DNA of 61,136 bases from Rubrivivax sp. (GCA_018780805.1 JADMJD010000062.1:1-61136); one strand, 5' to 3'; counted from the first letter of the stretch, positions 7,460-17,068 are shown. Notes: generated by a model not told the origin, from the sequence alone. Translations and numbers: made by a program.

Positions 7460-7478
7460 AATGAGAATCCATCTCATT
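7460..7478. promoter_or_regulatory. Fur/PerR-like palindrome upstream of rubrerythrin
   Basis: AATGAGA-atcca-TCTCATT is a perfect 7-bp inverted repeat 143 bp before the rubrerythrin start, in an AT-rich 177-bp gap. It resembles Fur-family operators (AATGAGAAT...ATTCTCATT). Control of a peroxide-defence gene by a metal-responsive Fur-family repressor is plausible but unproven. Confidence 0.45.
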
Positions 7479-7620
7479 AATTGAATTCATGGCCTCCATT
7501 GCCGCAATCTATGCATTGCATTGAAGCTTTGCATTGGTCTGCGGTTGGTGCTCTTGTTAAGGTGTTCTTCGGCTGGTGCACCGGCACCACCGCATCACGG
7601 GCACAACCAGGAGACACGAC

Positions 7621-8043
7621 ATGGCTTTGAAAGGCTCCAAGACCGAGCAGAACCTGAAGGACGCCTTTGCAGGTGAGTCGCAGGCCAACCGCCGTTACCT
7701 GTACTTCGCCAACAAGGCCGACGTGGAAGGCCAGAACGACGTGGCGATGCTGTTCCGCTCCACCGCCGAAGGCGAGACCGGGCACGCGCACGGCCACCTG
7801 GAGTTCCTGGAGAACGGCTCCGGCGATCCGGCCACTGGCCTGCCCATTGGCAGCAGCCGCCAGAACCTGATGGCGGCCGTGGCCGGCGAAACACACGAGT
7901 ACACCGACATGTACCCGGGCATGGCCAAGACCGCGCGCGACGAAGGTTTCGACGAGATTGCCGATTGGTTCGAGACCCTCGCCAAGGCCGAGCGCTCGCA
8001 CGCCAACCGCTACCAGAAGGCGCTGGACGCGCTGGTGGATTGA
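7621..8043 (+). CDS. Rubrerythrin (diiron, without rubredoxin domain)
   Basis: The ATG at 7621 follows AGGAGACACGAC. The 140-residue product is a single four-helix ferritin-like domain with the paired diiron ligand motifs: E in GESQANRRY, ExxH in EGETGHAH, E in AGETHEY, and ExxH in [11 protein letters not shown]. The C-terminal rubredoxin domain of classical rubrerythrins is missing, so the electron donor must be a separate protein. Rubrerythrins reduce hydrogen peroxide to water in the cytoplasm. The next two genes, a CCG/4Fe-4S protein and DUF3501, form a trio I recall from other betaproteobacteria, and ahpF/ahpC follow convergently. Confidence 0.9.
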   Translation: MALKGSKTEQNLKDAFAGESQANRRYLYFANKADVEGQNDVAMLFRSTAEGETGHAHGHLEFLENGSGDPATGLPIGSSRQNLMAAVAGETHEYTDMYPGMAKTARDEGFDEIADWFETLAKAERSHANRYQKALDALVD

Positions 8044-8062
8044 GCGCCAGTCATCGCCGTTG

Positions 8063-8087
8063 AACAGGGGGCTTCGTGCCCCTTGTT
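8063..8087 (+). terminator. Hairpin after rubrerythrin gene
   Basis: aacagggggc and gccccttgtt form a 10-bp stem with one mismatch and a 5-nt loop (ttcgt), followed by cgttt. It may partly terminate transcription and lower expression of the downstream Fe-S gene relative to rubrerythrin. Confidence 0.5.
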
Positions 8088-8119
8088 CGTTTCCGGGCCG
8101 CAGCCACAGGCACAGCACC

Positions 8120-9463
8120 ATGCGTGAAGGCAACCTCGAAGCGCCGACCCGGCACCCGCTGGATTGGCAGAACCCGGCGTTCTACGACGAGGCCGCGGCC
8201 TTGCAGGAGATGGAGCGGGTGTTCGACATCTGCCACGGCTGCCGCCGCTGCGTGAGCCTGTGTCAGAGTTTCCCGAACCTCTTCGACCTGGTGGACGCCA
8301 CCGAAGACGGCGAGATGCACGGCGTCAAGAAAGAGGCCTACTGGCAGGTGGTCGACCAGTGTTACCTGTGCGACCTCTGTTACATGACCAAGTGCCCGTA
8401 CACGCCGCCGCACGCGTGGAACCTGGATTTCCCGCACCTGATGCTGCGTGCCAAGGCCATCCAGTACAAAAAAGGCGAGGTGGGCGCGGCCGCCAAATTC
8501 CTGGCCAGCACCGACACCCACGGCAGCTTTGCCGGCATCCCCATCGTCGTGCAGGCCGTCAACGCGGTCAGCCGGACGAAGTTTGCGCGCCGGCAGATGG
8601 ACAAGGTGCTTGGTGTGCACCCTGACGCCTGGATGCCCGAACTGGCCACGCAGCGCTTCCGCTGGAGCGCAGCCCCGTCACCCGCCACGGTGGCCACGCA
8701 GGGCCAGCGCACGCCGGGCAAGGTGGCCATCTTCGCCACCTGCTACGTCAACTACAACGAGCCCGGCATCGGGCACGACCTGCTCAAGCTGCTGGCGCAC
8801 AACGACATCCCGTACGTCATCGTCGACAAAGAAAGCTGCTGTGGCATGCCCAAGCTGGAGCTGGGTGCGCTGGATGCCGTGGCGCAGCACAAGGCGGCCA
8901 ACATGCCGGTGCTGGCCCGGTATGCGCGCGAGGGTTACGCCATCCTCAGCGCGGTGCCCAGCTGCACGCTGATGTTCAAGCAGGAACTGCCGTTGATGTT
9001 CCCCGGCTGCGCCGACACGCAGGCGGTGAAGGCGGCGATGTTCGACCCCTTCGAGTACCTGGTGGCGCGCCACAAGGACGGCCTGCTGAAGACCGATTTC
9101 AAGACCGCGCTGGGCCAGGTGAGTTACCACATCCCCTGCCACGGCCGCGTGCAGAACATCGGCAAGAAGACCGAGGAGATGTTCAGGCTCATCGGTCAGA
9201 CCGTCAGCGTGAAGCTCACCACCGTGGAGCGTTGTTCCGGCCACGCCGGCACCTATGGCGTGAAGACCCCCACGCACGCGGTGGCCATGAAGATTGGCAA
9301 GCCGGTGTTCAAGGCCATGGCCAAGGACAGCCCCGATTTCATCAGCAGCGATTGCGCGCTGGCGGGCCACCACATCGCGCAGGGCATGGCGCTGGCGGGC
9401 ACGCCCGCCAAGGCGCTGCAGCACCCGCTGTCCCTGGTCCGGCTGGCCTACGGCCTGGAGTGA
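8120..9463 (+). CDS. Heterodisulfide-reductase-like iron-sulfur protein (two 4Fe-4S motifs plus CCG domain)
   Basis: Starting at the ATG at 8120, the 447-residue protein has two cysteine clusters near the N terminus (C38, C41, C44, C48 and C81, C84, C87, C92, the last followed by Pro) that should bind two [4Fe-4S] clusters. The C-terminal half has CCG-type motifs: ESCCGMPKLELG, SYHIPCHGRVQNIG and ERCSGHAGTYG. This architecture matches GlpC/GlcF/HdrB-related electron carriers. No flavin domain or membrane helix is seen, so it is probably a soluble electron-transfer subunit. Between rubrerythrin and DUF3501 it is a good candidate for the missing electron donor to rubrerythrin (inference). Confidence 0.85.
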   Translation: MREGNLEAPTRHPLDWQNPAFYDEAAALQEMERVFDICHGCRRCVSLCQSFPNLFDLVDATEDGEMHGVKKEAYWQVVDQCYLCDLCYMTKCPYTPPHAWNLDFPHLMLRAKAIQYKKGEVGAAAKFLASTDTHGSFAGIPIVVQAVNAVSRTKFARRQMDKVLGVHPDAWMPELATQRFRWSAAPSPATVATQGQRTPGKVAIFATCYVNYNEPGIGHDLLKLLAHNDIPYVIVDKESCCGMPKLELGALDAVAQHKAANMPVLARYAREGYAILSAVPSCTLMFKQELPLMFPGCADTQAVKAAMFDPFEYLVARHKDGLLKTDFKTALGQVSYHIPCHGRVQNIGKKTEEMFRLIGQTVSVKLTTVERCSGHAGTYGVKTPTHAVAMKIGKPVFKAMAKDSPDFISSDCALAGHHIAQGMALAGTPAKALQHPLSLVRLAYGLE

Positions 9464-9468
9464 ACCCC

Positions 9469-10047
9469 ATGCACATCACCCGCGACAGCCTGCTCACGCT
9501 GGAGGCCTATGCCCGCATCCGCCAGAGCTCCAAACCCGGGGCCATCCAGCACCGGCGCCTGCGCAGCGTGCGCCTGGGCGAACACCTGACGCTGCAGTTC
9601 GAAGACGAGGGCACGATCCGGCGCCAGATCCAGGAGATGCTGCACATCGAGAAGATCTTCGATGAAGCCGGCATCCAGTCCGAGATCGAAGCCTACGCCC
9701 CGCTGGTGCCCGACGGCAGCAACTGGAAGGCCACGCTGCTGATCGAGTACCCCGATCCGCACGAGCGCAAACGCGAACTGTCACGCCTGATCGGCGTGGA
9801 GGACCGGATCTTCGTCGAGGTGGAGGGCCACGGCCGTGTCTACGCCATCGCCGACGAAGACCTGGACCGCGAAAACGCCGAGAAGACCTCGGCCGTGCAC
9901 TTTGTGCGGCTGGAGTTCACGTTGGCGATGAAACAGGCCATCCGTGCCGGCGCCGCCGTCAAGCTGGGCTGCGACCACACGCACTACCCGGCGCATGTGC
10001 AGATTGCCGCGGAGACGCTGGCCAGCCTGGCAGGTGATCTGCGCTGA
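9469..10047 (+). CDS. DUF3501 family protein
   Basis: The ATG at 9469 lies 5 bp after the Fe-S gene stop. The 192-residue product is acidic and soluble, with the family features DSLLTLEAYARIR at the N terminus, a RRLRSVRLGEHLTLQFED strand, IQEMLHIEKIF, and a C-terminal VKLGCDHTHYPAH element rich in Cys/His that could bind metal. DUF3501 has no assigned function. Its constant position after a CCG Fe-S protein and rubrerythrin points to a part in that peroxide-reducing electron chain. Its TGA abuts the ahpF stop on the other strand with no intervening base. Confidence 0.85.
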   Translation: MHITRDSLLTLEAYARIRQSSKPGAIQHRRLRSVRLGEHLTLQFEDEGTIRRQIQEMLHIEKIFDEAGIQSEIEAYAPLVPDGSNWKATLLIEYPDPHERKRELSRLIGVEDRIFVEVEGHGRVYAIADEDLDRENAEKTSAVHFVRLEFTLAMKQAIRAGAAVKLGCDHTHYPAHVQIAAETLASLAGDLR

Positions 10048-11601
10048 TCAGCCGTGCCGGATCAGGTGGTCGAAGGCCGACAGCGCGGCTTTGGACCCCT
10101 CGCCGGCCGCGATGACGATCTGCTTGTAGGGCACGGTCGTCACATCGCCGGCGGCAAACACACCCGGCAGGCTGGTGTGGCAACGCTCGTCGATGATGAT
10201 CTCGCCGAAGCGGCTGAGCTCCAGCGTGCCCTTCAGGAAATCGGTGTTGGGTACCAGGCCGATCTGCACGAAGACACCGGCCAGCTCTTCGTGGTGCTCG
10301 CTGCCGTCCACGCGGTGTTTCCAGCGCAGGCCGCCCACCTTCTGGCCGTCGCCGGTGATCTCGGTGGTCTGCGCGTTCACGTGGATCGTCACGTTGGGCA
10401 GGCTCTTGAGCTTTTTCACCAGCACGGCGTCGGCCTTGAGTTGGTCGGCAAACTCGATCAGCGTCACGTGCTGCACCACGCCGGCCAGGTCGATGGCGGC
10501 TTCGACGCCCGAGTTGCCGCCGCCGATCACGGCCACCTTCTTGCCCTTGAACAACGGGCCGTCGCAGTGCGGGCAGTAGGCCACGCCCTTGGTCTTGTAC
10601 TGTTCCTCGCCAGGCACGTTGACGTTGCGCCAGCGCGCGCCGGTGGCCAGGACCACGGTCTTGCTCTTCAGCACCGCACCGTTGTCCAGCCGCACACCGG
10701 CCAGGCCGTCGTCACCCGCCGGTTCCAGCGCGGCCACACGCTGGCCGCTGATCAGGTCCACATCGTTCGCGCGCACCTGGGCTTCCAGCGCGGCGGCGAA
10801 CTTCGGGCCTTCGGTGTGCATCACCGAGATGTAGTTTTCGATGCCCAGCGTATCCAGCGTCTGGCCACCAAAACGTTCGGCCACGATGCCGGTGCGGATG
10901 CCCTTGCGGGCGGCGTAGACCGCGGCGGCCGCGCCGGCCGGGCCACCGCCGACGATCAGCACGTCAAAGGCCTGCTTGGCGCCCAGCTTGGCGGCATCAC
11001 GCGCGGCCGAGCCGGTGTCCACCTTGGCCAGGATCTCGCTCAGTTCCATGCGGCCGTTGCCAAAGGGCTGACCGTTCAGGAACACGCTGGGCACGGCCAT
11101 GATCTGGCGCTGTTCGACCTCGTCCTGGAACAGGCCGCCATCGATGGCCACATGTTGGATGCGCGGGTTCAGCACCGCCATCAGGTTCAGCGCCTGCACC
11201 ACGTCCGGGCAGTTGTGGCAGGTCAGGCTCATCCAGGTCTCGAAGACGAAGTCACCTTCCAGCGCCTTGATCTGCTCGACCAGCTCGGCTTCGACCTTGG
11301 GCGGGTAACCACCGGCCTGCAGCAGACCCAGCACCAGCGACGTGAACTCGTGGCCCATCGGGATGGCCGCAAACCGCAGGCCCATGTCGGCGCCGGCGCG
11401 GGTGATCTGGAACGACGGGCGGCGGGTGTCTGTGCCGTCGAAGCGCGCGGTCACGTTGTCCGACAGCGACGCGATCTGTTCCAGCAGCGTACGCATCTGC
11501 GCCGATTCCGGCCGGTCGTCCAGCGAGGCCACCATCTCCACGGGCTGGGTGATGCGCTCCAGGTAGGCCTTGAGCTGGGCTTGCATGTTGGCGTCGAGCA
11601 T
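10048..11601 (-). CDS. ahpF: Alkyl hydroperoxide reductase subunit F
   Basis: The ATG at 11601 has GGAGATCACC upstream. The 517-residue protein has the full AhpF layout: two N-terminal thioredoxin-like folds with the CHNC redox centre (C128, C131), then a thioredoxin-reductase-like part with the FAD motif [10 protein letters not shown], the catalytic disulfide in [10 protein letters not shown], the NADH-binding [10 protein letters not shown] and the C-terminal GVFAAGDVT. It transfers electrons from NADH to AhpC, which reduces peroxides. ahpC lies 118 bp upstream on the same strand, the usual ahpCF order, and the pair faces the rubrerythrin operon. Confidence 0.96.
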   Translation of the reverse strand: MLDANMQAQLKAYLERITQPVEMVASLDDRPESAQMRTLLEQIASLSDNVTARFDGTDTRRPSFQITRAGADMGLRFAAIPMGHEFTSLVLGLLQAGGYPPKVEAELVEQIKALEGDFVFETWMSLTCHNCPDVVQALNLMAVLNPRIQHVAIDGGLFQDEVEQRQIMAVPSVFLNGQPFGNGRMELSEILAKVDTGSAARDAAKLGAKQAFDVLIVGGGPAGAAAAVYAARKGIRTGIVAERFGGQTLDTLGIENYISVMHTEGPKFAAALEAQVRANDVDLISGQRVAALEPAGDDGLAGVRLDNGAVLKSKTVVLATGARWRNVNVPGEEQYKTKGVAYCPHCDGPLFKGKKVAVIGGGNSGVEAAIDLAGVVQHVTLIEFADQLKADAVLVKKLKSLPNVTIHVNAQTTEITGDGQKVGGLRWKHRVDGSEHHEELAGVFVQIGLVPNTDFLKGTLELSRFGEIIIDERCHTSLPGVFAAGDVTTVPYKQIVIAAGEGSKAALSAFDHLIRHG

Positions 11602-11719
11602 GGTGATCTCCGGTGAAGCGTAGGGGCGTGGGGTGTCCGGCCCGGTCGTCAAAGCCCGGTTTCAGGCCTTGACGACAGGGCCCGAAGGCGCTGTCGAAAA
11701 CTGAGAAGGCGGAAGGCCT

Positions 11720-12283
11720 TTAGATCTTGCCGACCAGGTCCAGCGACGGGGTCAGCGTGGCGGCGCCTTCGTTCCACTTGGCCGGGCACACCTGGCCGGG
11801 GTTGGCGGCGGTGTACTGGGCGGCCTTGAGCTTGCGCACGGTTTCTTTCACGTCACGCGCGATCTCGTTGCTGTGGATTTCGGCGGTCTTGATGATGCCG
11901 TCGGGGTTGATCACGAAGGTGCCACGCAGCGCCAGGCCTTCTTCGGGGATGTGCACGCCGAAGGCGTTGGTCAGCGTGTGGGTGGGGTCGCCCACCAGCG
12001 GGAACTTGGCCTTGCCGACGGCCGGGCTGGTCTCGTGCCACACCTTGTGCGAGAAGTGCGTGTCGGTGGTGACGATGTAGACCTCGGTCTTCAGCTTCTG
12101 GAACTCGGCGTAGTTCTCGGCCGCGTCTTCGATCTCGGTCGGGCAGTTGAACGTGAAGGCGGCCGGCATGAAGATCAGCACCGACCAATGGCCCTTCAGG
12201 CTCTGTTCGGTGACATCGATGAACTTGCCGTTGTGGAAGGCCTGGGTCTTGAACGGCTGGACGGCGGTGTTGATGAGGGACAT
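11720..12283 (-). CDS. ahpC: Alkyl hydroperoxide reductase subunit C (AhpC1-type peroxiredoxin)
   Basis: The 187-residue protein is a typical 2-Cys peroxiredoxin with peroxidatic C47 in AAFTFNCPTE and resolving C166 in GQVCPAKW. The usual motif has Val before Cys47; here it is Asn, a small departure in the active-site loop. The remaining signatures (FSHKVWHETS, FPLVGDPTHTLTNAFGVH, LRGTFVINPDG) are normal. It detoxifies hydrogen peroxide and organic hydroperoxides using AhpF. The 123-bp gap upstream should hold its promoter. I found no convincing OxyR site. Confidence 0.95.
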   Translation of the reverse strand: MSLINTAVQPFKTQAFHNGKFIDVTEQSLKGHWSVLIFMPAAFTFNCPTEIEDAAENYAEFQKLKTEVYIVTTDTHFSHKVWHETSPAVGKAKFPLVGDPTHTLTNAFGVHIPEEGLALRGTFVINPDGIIKTAEIHSNEIARDVKETVRKLKAAQYTAANPGQVCPAKWNEGAATLTPSLDLVGKI

Positions 12284-12406
12284 GCAATGCTCCTGAGGGC
12301 GGTTGGAGGGTTGGGAGTAACCCTGAACAGCCGCTATTCTGGTTGCACTGCAGCATCGCCTGGATTGATTGAGAAAATCCGCATCATTGACCCTGCCTAT
12401 TGATCG

Positions 12407-13102
12407 TCACCAGGCGATCTTCATCCCCAGGCTGAGCGTGCGGGCGCGCTGGCCGTCGGCCTGCCAGGCCGCCGAGGCGTCCAGCGTCAGCCGTTCGGTG
12501 GCGGCCCAGCGCAGGCCCCCGCCGGCCCAGGGGGCACCATGGTCGTCGCCGTAGAGCTCGACGCCGCCGTCCAGGCCCTCGATCAAGGCCTGCTCCCGCG
12601 CCAGCGCCCAGGTGGTGGCCGAGGCGCCGCCGCCACGCGCATGGCCCAGGTTGGCGTGCCAGGCACCACCGCCGCCGGGCAGCGTGAGCACCAGGCTGGC
12701 GCCATGGCCGTCGTGTTGCCAGCGGCCGTCGGATTGGACGGCGGCGGTGCCAAAGGCCAGGGCCCACTGCGGTGCGTCGTCCCCACCCGCGGACAAGGCC
12801 CACTTGCCGCCCAGCGCCACGCCGGTGGCGCTGCGGCCGTCGGCGCGGCTGCGGCCAGCACCCAGGCCCAGCTGCAGGTCACGCCCGGCCACCGGGCCCA
12901 GGCCGCAGCCCGGCTGCAGCCACCAGGCGCTTTCACTGGCCGCGCCCCGGGCACTGGCGTGGGCGGTGTAGGCCTCGAACTCACATTCACCGCCGGCCAG
13001 CACGCCTGCGTCTTCGGTGGCAAACGGCCGGCCGGCGGTGGCCGGGCCGGCCAGCAAGGTGATCAGGAGGCCGAGGAAGAAGGGGTGTCGGTGCGCGTGC
13101 AT
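12407..13102 (-). CDS. Predicted outer-membrane beta-barrel protein (MetA-pathway phenol-degradation-like)
   Basis: The start ATG at 13102 lies inside the 3' end of the cytochrome b561 gene (40-bp overlap). The 231-residue product has a signal peptide (FFLGLLITLLAGPATAG), then RPFATEDAGVLAGGECEFEAYTA, followed by alternating strands of Gly/aromatic residues (WWLQPGCGLGP, GVALGGKWALS, GGGLRWAATERLTLDASA) and ends in LSLGMKIAW. The final aromatic residue and strand pattern fit an outer-membrane barrel. The RPF-TEDAGVL start resembles a family of putative phenol-degradation transporters. The family name and substrate are guesses. Confidence 0.6.
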   Translation of the reverse strand: MHAHRHPFFLGLLITLLAGPATAGRPFATEDAGVLAGGECEFEAYTAHASARGAASESAWWLQPGCGLGPVAGRDLQLGLGAGRSRADGRSATGVALGGKWALSAGGDDAPQWALAFGTAAVQSDGRWQHDGHGASLVLTLPGGGGAWHANLGHARGGGASATTWALAREQALIEGLDGGVELYGDDHGAPWAGGGLRWAATERLTLDASAAWQADGQRARTLSLGMKIAW

Positions 13103-13656
13103 GGCGATGGCTTTGCAGGTGGCGGTGATTTGTGACCCGTGATCATCGCGCGGATCAGGCCGTTGCCCGGATGCCGGCTGCCGTAGAGGTTGGCCAGCAC
13201 GTGAACGAAGACCGCGGCCACCGTCAGGTCCACCAGCCGCGTGTGCGTGGTCTCCACCCATTCGTTGCCCCAGAAGGCGTCCAGCGTCAGCATCCAGCCG
13301 CTGACGGCGATGCCCGTCACGGCCACCAGCAGGAACAGGATCATCACCGCGCCCGCCGGGTTGTGCCCCGTGTGCACCGGTTCGCGGCCCCGCAGCAGCA
13401 GGCCCAGGTAGTGCAGCAGCCCGCGCGGGCCGGGCACGAAGTTGGCAAACCGTGCGTTGGGGCTGCCGATGAAACCCCACACCACACGTGCCAGCACCAG
13501 GGCGGCTGCGGCGTAGCCCGCACCCTTGTGCAGCAGGCCGATGTGCTCGGTGAACCACCAGGCGGTGCCGAAGCAGGCCACCAGGCTCCAGTGGAAGAAC
13601 CGAACGAAGCGGTCCCAGACGGGCGGGCGGGGATGGCGATGGGGCGGGGCGTTCAC
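13063..13656 (-). CDS. Cytochrome b561-type membrane protein, second copy
   Basis: A GTG at 13656, 4 bp after the PepSY stop and with AAGGA upstream, is the best start. The 197-residue protein repeats the layout of the copy at 2.3 kb: PVWDRFVRFFHW with a His ligand, GAGYAAAALVLARVVWGFIG, GHNPAGAVMILFLL and a fourth helix containing FVHVLANLYG. Four membrane segments and conserved His residues fit a di-haem b-type cytochrome. The C terminus runs on past the usual RAMITGHK end into a polar tail (SPPPAKPSPCTRTDTPS) read from the start of the next gene, suggesting that a stop codon was lost or moved. Confidence 0.85.
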   Translation of the reverse strand: MNAPPHRHPRPPVWDRFVRFFHWSLVACFGTAWWFTEHIGLLHKGAGYAAAALVLARVVWGFIGSPNARFANFVPGPRGLLHYLGLLLRGREPVHTGHNPAGAVMILFLLVAVTGIAVSGWMLTLDAFWGNEWVETTHTRLVDLTVAAVFVHVLANLYGSRHPGNGLIRAMITGHKSPPPAKPSPCTRTDTPSSSAS

Positions 13657-13660
13657 ACGC

Positions 13661-13939
13661 TCAGTCCTTGACGTTGGCTTCGACAATGGCGCCGGTGATC
13701 GGGTGGAAGTAGATCTCCACCTTCTTGCCGGCCTTGTCGTGGCCGTAGATCTCCCAGCACTGGCCCTTGGACACGTGCAGTTTCTTCACGTCGTCGCGGT
13801 AGCCCAAGGCCTGGAACTTCTGCGTCATCTGGGCTTCGGTCAGCCAGCGGGCCTGGGGTTCGTCGGTGCACTTGGGGCCGGCAGTGGCCGTGCCGGCGGC
13901 CAGCAGGCCGGCCAGGATCAAGGGGGTGCGGATGGACAT
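13661..13939 (-). CDS. Periplasmic PepSY-domain protein, second copy
   Basis: The ATG at 13939 is preceded by GAGGAGCCCCC. The 92-residue product has a signal peptide (MSIRTPLILAGLLAAGTATAG) and one PepSY-like domain with WLTEAQMTQKFQALGY, KLHVSKGQCWEIYG and KVEIYFHPITGAIV. It is clearly paralogous to the protein at 2.8-3.1 kb, including the two Cys positions. It begins an operon with cytochrome b561 and the predicted barrel protein. A role in delivering or sensing electrons or metal at the periplasmic face is only inferred from the constant pairing with cytochrome b561. Confidence 0.83.
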   Translation of the reverse strand: MSIRTPLILAGLLAAGTATAGPKCTDEPQARWLTEAQMTQKFQALGYRDDVKKLHVSKGQCWEIYGHDKAGKKVEIYFHPITGAIVEANVKD

Positions 13940-14097
13940 GGGGGCTCCTCGGGGTGGGGTTGACAAGAACACCCGTCACCACGCAGCCGCCATGCCAGCC
14001 GGGCCCGCTGCGGCAAGCCCTTGTCAGCATTGAAGAATTGTTTGTTGGGTGGGTGGGCGCTGGGCTGCCGCTGGGGCACCTGACCCAGCCGGTGGGG

Positions 14098-14997
14098 TCA
14101 GGCGACCCGCCGCCGCCAGCCGCGCAGCGACTCGGCGCTGTACAGCGCCAGCGCGGCCCAGATCAGCGCAAAACCCACGGCCCGCTCGGCGCTGAAGGGC
14201 TCGCCGTAGACAAACACGCCCAGCGCAAACTGGATCGTCGGCCCCAGGTACTGCAGCAACCCCATGGTGGCCAGCGGCAACTGCCGCGCACCCGATGCAA
14301 AGAGCAGCAGCGGGATGGCCGTGAAGGGGCCGGCCAGCAGCAGCCAGGCGCTGGTGGCCGGGTCCTGCAGCGTCAGCGCGCCCGTGCCCTGCCAGGCCCA
14401 CCAGGCCAGCAGCCCCGCGGCCAGCGGCGCCTGCATCAGCGTCTCCAGCGCCAGGCCCTCGGCCGCGCCCAGCGGTGCGGTCTTGCGCAGCAGGCCGTAC
14501 AGGCCGAAGCTGCCGGCCAGCACCAGCGCGATCCAGGGCCATTCACCGGCGCCGACGATCAACCACAACACACCACACGCGGCCAGGCCCACCGCAGCCC
14601 ACTGCAGCGGCCGCGGGCGCTCCTTCAGCACCAGCACGCCCAGCAGCACGTTGAACAGCGGGTTGATGAAGTAGCCCAGGCTGGCGTCCACGATGCGCCC
14701 CGCCGCCACGGCCCAGACGTACAGGCCCCAGTTCAGGCTGAGCAACAGCGCCGACGCGGCAAATACCGCCAGCGTGCGCCGGTTCCGCAGCGCCGGGCCC
14801 CACCAGGCCATGCGGCGCCAGGCGGCCAGCAGCACGACCACGAAGACCAGCGACCACAGCGAGCGGTGGGCCACCACCTCCACCGCGGGCACGTGGGCCA
14901 CCTGCTTCAGGTACAGCGGGAACAGGCCCCAGCAGATGTAGGCGAGGGCGGCTGCGATCAGGCCGGGGGGCAATGCGTGGGGCAGTCCGTGGGGCAT
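14098..14997 (-). CDS. rarD: EamA/RarD-family drug/metabolite transporter
   Basis: The 299-residue protein has ten predicted membrane helices and RarD signatures: AYICWGLFPLYLKQV at the start, EVVAHRSLWSLVF, SLNWGLYVWAVAAGRIVDASLGYFINP and GLLQYLGPTIQFALGVFVYGE. RarD proteins are inner-membrane exporters of the 10-TMS DMT superfamily; the substrate is unknown (RarD of E. coli was named from a chloramphenicol-sensitivity context). It is a single gene with no operon partner. The C-terminal RGWRRRVA is the usual short cytoplasmic tail. Confidence 0.9.
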   Translation of the reverse strand: MPHGLPHALPPGLIAAALAYICWGLFPLYLKQVAHVPAVEVVAHRSLWSLVFVVVLLAAWRRMAWWGPALRNRRTLAVFAASALLLSLNWGLYVWAVAAGRIVDASLGYFINPLFNVLLGVLVLKERPRPLQWAAVGLAACGVLWLIVGAGEWPWIALVLAGSFGLYGLLRKTAPLGAAEGLALETLMQAPLAAGLLAWWAWQGTGALTLQDPATSAWLLLAGPFTAIPLLLFASGARQLPLATMGLLQYLGPTIQFALGVFVYGEPFSAERAVGFALIWAALALYSAESLRGWRRRVA

Positions 14998-15041
14998 GCA
15001 GGGGGCCGGGTGTGGGCCTGCATTGTGGCGGGCTCAGGCAC

Positions 15042-15425
15042 TCAGCGCAGGTCGCCGTCCACGTAGAGCCAACGCCCGGCGCGGCGCTCGAAGCGGCTGA
15101 GCTCCTGCAGCCGGTGGGCCCGGCCGCCGAGCTTGCTGCGGGCGACGAACTCCACCGTCGCGTGGTCGGCGTCCAGCACGCAGTGCTGCTTCAGCTGCAG
15201 GCCCAGCCACTTCAGGCCCGGGGGATCGGGCTCGATCACCGCCGGGCAGGTCTCGGGCGCCCAGGTGGCGCGCAGGTAATCCTGCAGGCCACGCACGTAG
15301 GCGCTGTAACGCGAACGCATCAAGGCCTCGGCGTCGGGTGCCGGTGTGCCGGCGTGCCAGCGGCCGCAGCAGGCGGCGTAGGGCCTGGCGCTGCCGCAAT
15401 CGCAAGGCACGTGCGCTGCCTTCAC
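15042..15425 (-). CDS. YchJ-like SEC-C zinc-motif protein
   Basis: A GTG at 15425 overlaps the stop of the acetyltransferase gene as GTGA. The 127-residue protein starts with the SEC-C-type motif PCDCGSARPYAACCGRWH, which binds zinc, followed by PDAEALMRSRYSAYV and a C-terminal NTF2-like region (VEFVARSKLGGRAHRLQE, FERRAGRWLYVDGD). This is the UPF0225/YchJ family, of unknown function. Only the C-terminal SEC-C motif of longer YchJ proteins is absent. Translational coupling to the GNAT gene is evident. Confidence 0.88.
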   Translation of the reverse strand: MKAAHVPCDCGSARPYAACCGRWHAGTPAPDAEALMRSRYSAYVRGLQDYLRATWAPETCPAVIEPDPPGLKWLGLQLKQHCVLDADHATVEFVARSKLGGRAHRLQELSRFERRAGRWLYVDGDLR

Positions 15426-15931
15426 AGCGCCAGCACCCAGGTTTCGCCCACCAGATCGTGGCCGAAGCTGTGGTGGGTTTCGCTGCCCGTCAGCACATAA
15501 CCGGCACGCTGGTAGATGCCACGCGCGGCCAGCAGGTTGGCGTTGGTCCACAGGCGGATGCGGGCGTAACCCGCCTGGCGGGCAAAGGTCTCGCAGGCCA
15601 GCGTCAGCGCCTTGCCCAGGCCCAGGCCACGCGCGGCGGGCTCCACCAGCAGCAGGCGCAGCTGCGCGCTGCCGGGTTCGATGGCGCCGCTGGCCTCGTC
15701 GCGCGCCTGCACCAGGCAGACGCAGCCCAGCGGCTGGCCGCCGCGCTCGGCGATCCAGCAGGCCTCGCGCGTGGCGTCGAAGCGCTCGATGAAGTCGGCA
15801 CCGATGCGGGCCACCAGGGCCTCAAAGCGGTTGTCCCAGCCCTGCTCGGCGGCGTAGAGCGCGCCGTGGCGCATCACGATCCAGCCGATGTCGCCCGGGC
15901 GGTGCGGGCGCAGCGTCAGCGTGGTGTCCAT
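15422..15931 (-). CDS. GNAT-family N-acetyltransferase
   Basis: Starting from the ATG at 15931, the 169-residue protein begins LTLRPHRPGDIGWIVMRHG and ends WVLAL. The acetyl-CoA-binding signature is present as LLVEPAARGLGLGKAL (motif A, R/Q-x-x-G-x-G/A type), followed by GYARIRLWTNANLLAARGIYQRAGY (motif B), split here for length. A similar gene is often found fused to MarR regulators in Burkholderiales. Here it stands alone, coupled to the YchJ-like gene. The substrate cannot be told from sequence. Confidence 0.85.
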   Translation of the reverse strand: MDTTLTLRPHRPGDIGWIVMRHGALYAAEQGWDNRFEALVARIGADFIERFDATREACWIAERGGQPLGCVCLVQARDEASGAIEPGSAQLRLLLVEPAARGLGLGKALTLACETFARQAGYARIRLWTNANLLAARGIYQRAGYVLTGSETHHSFGHDLVGETWVLAL

Positions 15932-16000
15932 GCGTGGTCTTTCGGGCGGCGGGCGATGCCGGGATTCTGCCTGGGCCCCTACACTGCGCCCCGCTGCCTG

Positions 16001-16066
16001 CATGCCCCCAGGGCCCGGCTGCGGCCAGCCCCCCTGGGGGTCAGGGAAACTGGGGGCGGCCCAGCG
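16001..16066 (+). repeat. GC-rich intergenic palindromic repeat, copy 1 (divergent variant)
   Basis: The stretch contains agcccccctgggggt and ends in actgggggcggcccagcg. It shares the CCCCC/GGGGG palindrome and GGCCCAGCG end with the copy at 35855-35926. It lies just before the esterase start. Confidence 0.55.
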
Positions 16067-16087
16067 TTTCCTTGAGAAAGTCTTCCG

Positions 16088-17035
<948 letters not shown>

Positions 17036-17052
17036 AACGGCAGCGTCAAGAG

Positions 17053-17068
17053 CTGTTTTTTTATACAG
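17053..17068. promoter_or_regulatory. LexA (SOS) box upstream of dnaE2
   Basis: CTGTTTTTTTATACAG matches the CTGT-N8-ACAG LexA consensus exactly, 81 bp before the dnaE2 start. DNA damage induction through LexA is therefore expected. The -35/-10 elements overlap or follow it but are not distinct to me. Confidence 0.88.

Noticed and set aside
12386..12400. ATAG-N7-CAAT upstream of ahpC as an OxyR half-site pair
   Set aside because: One mismatch in the second tetrad and no second pair at the expected spacing. Such short matches are common by chance.
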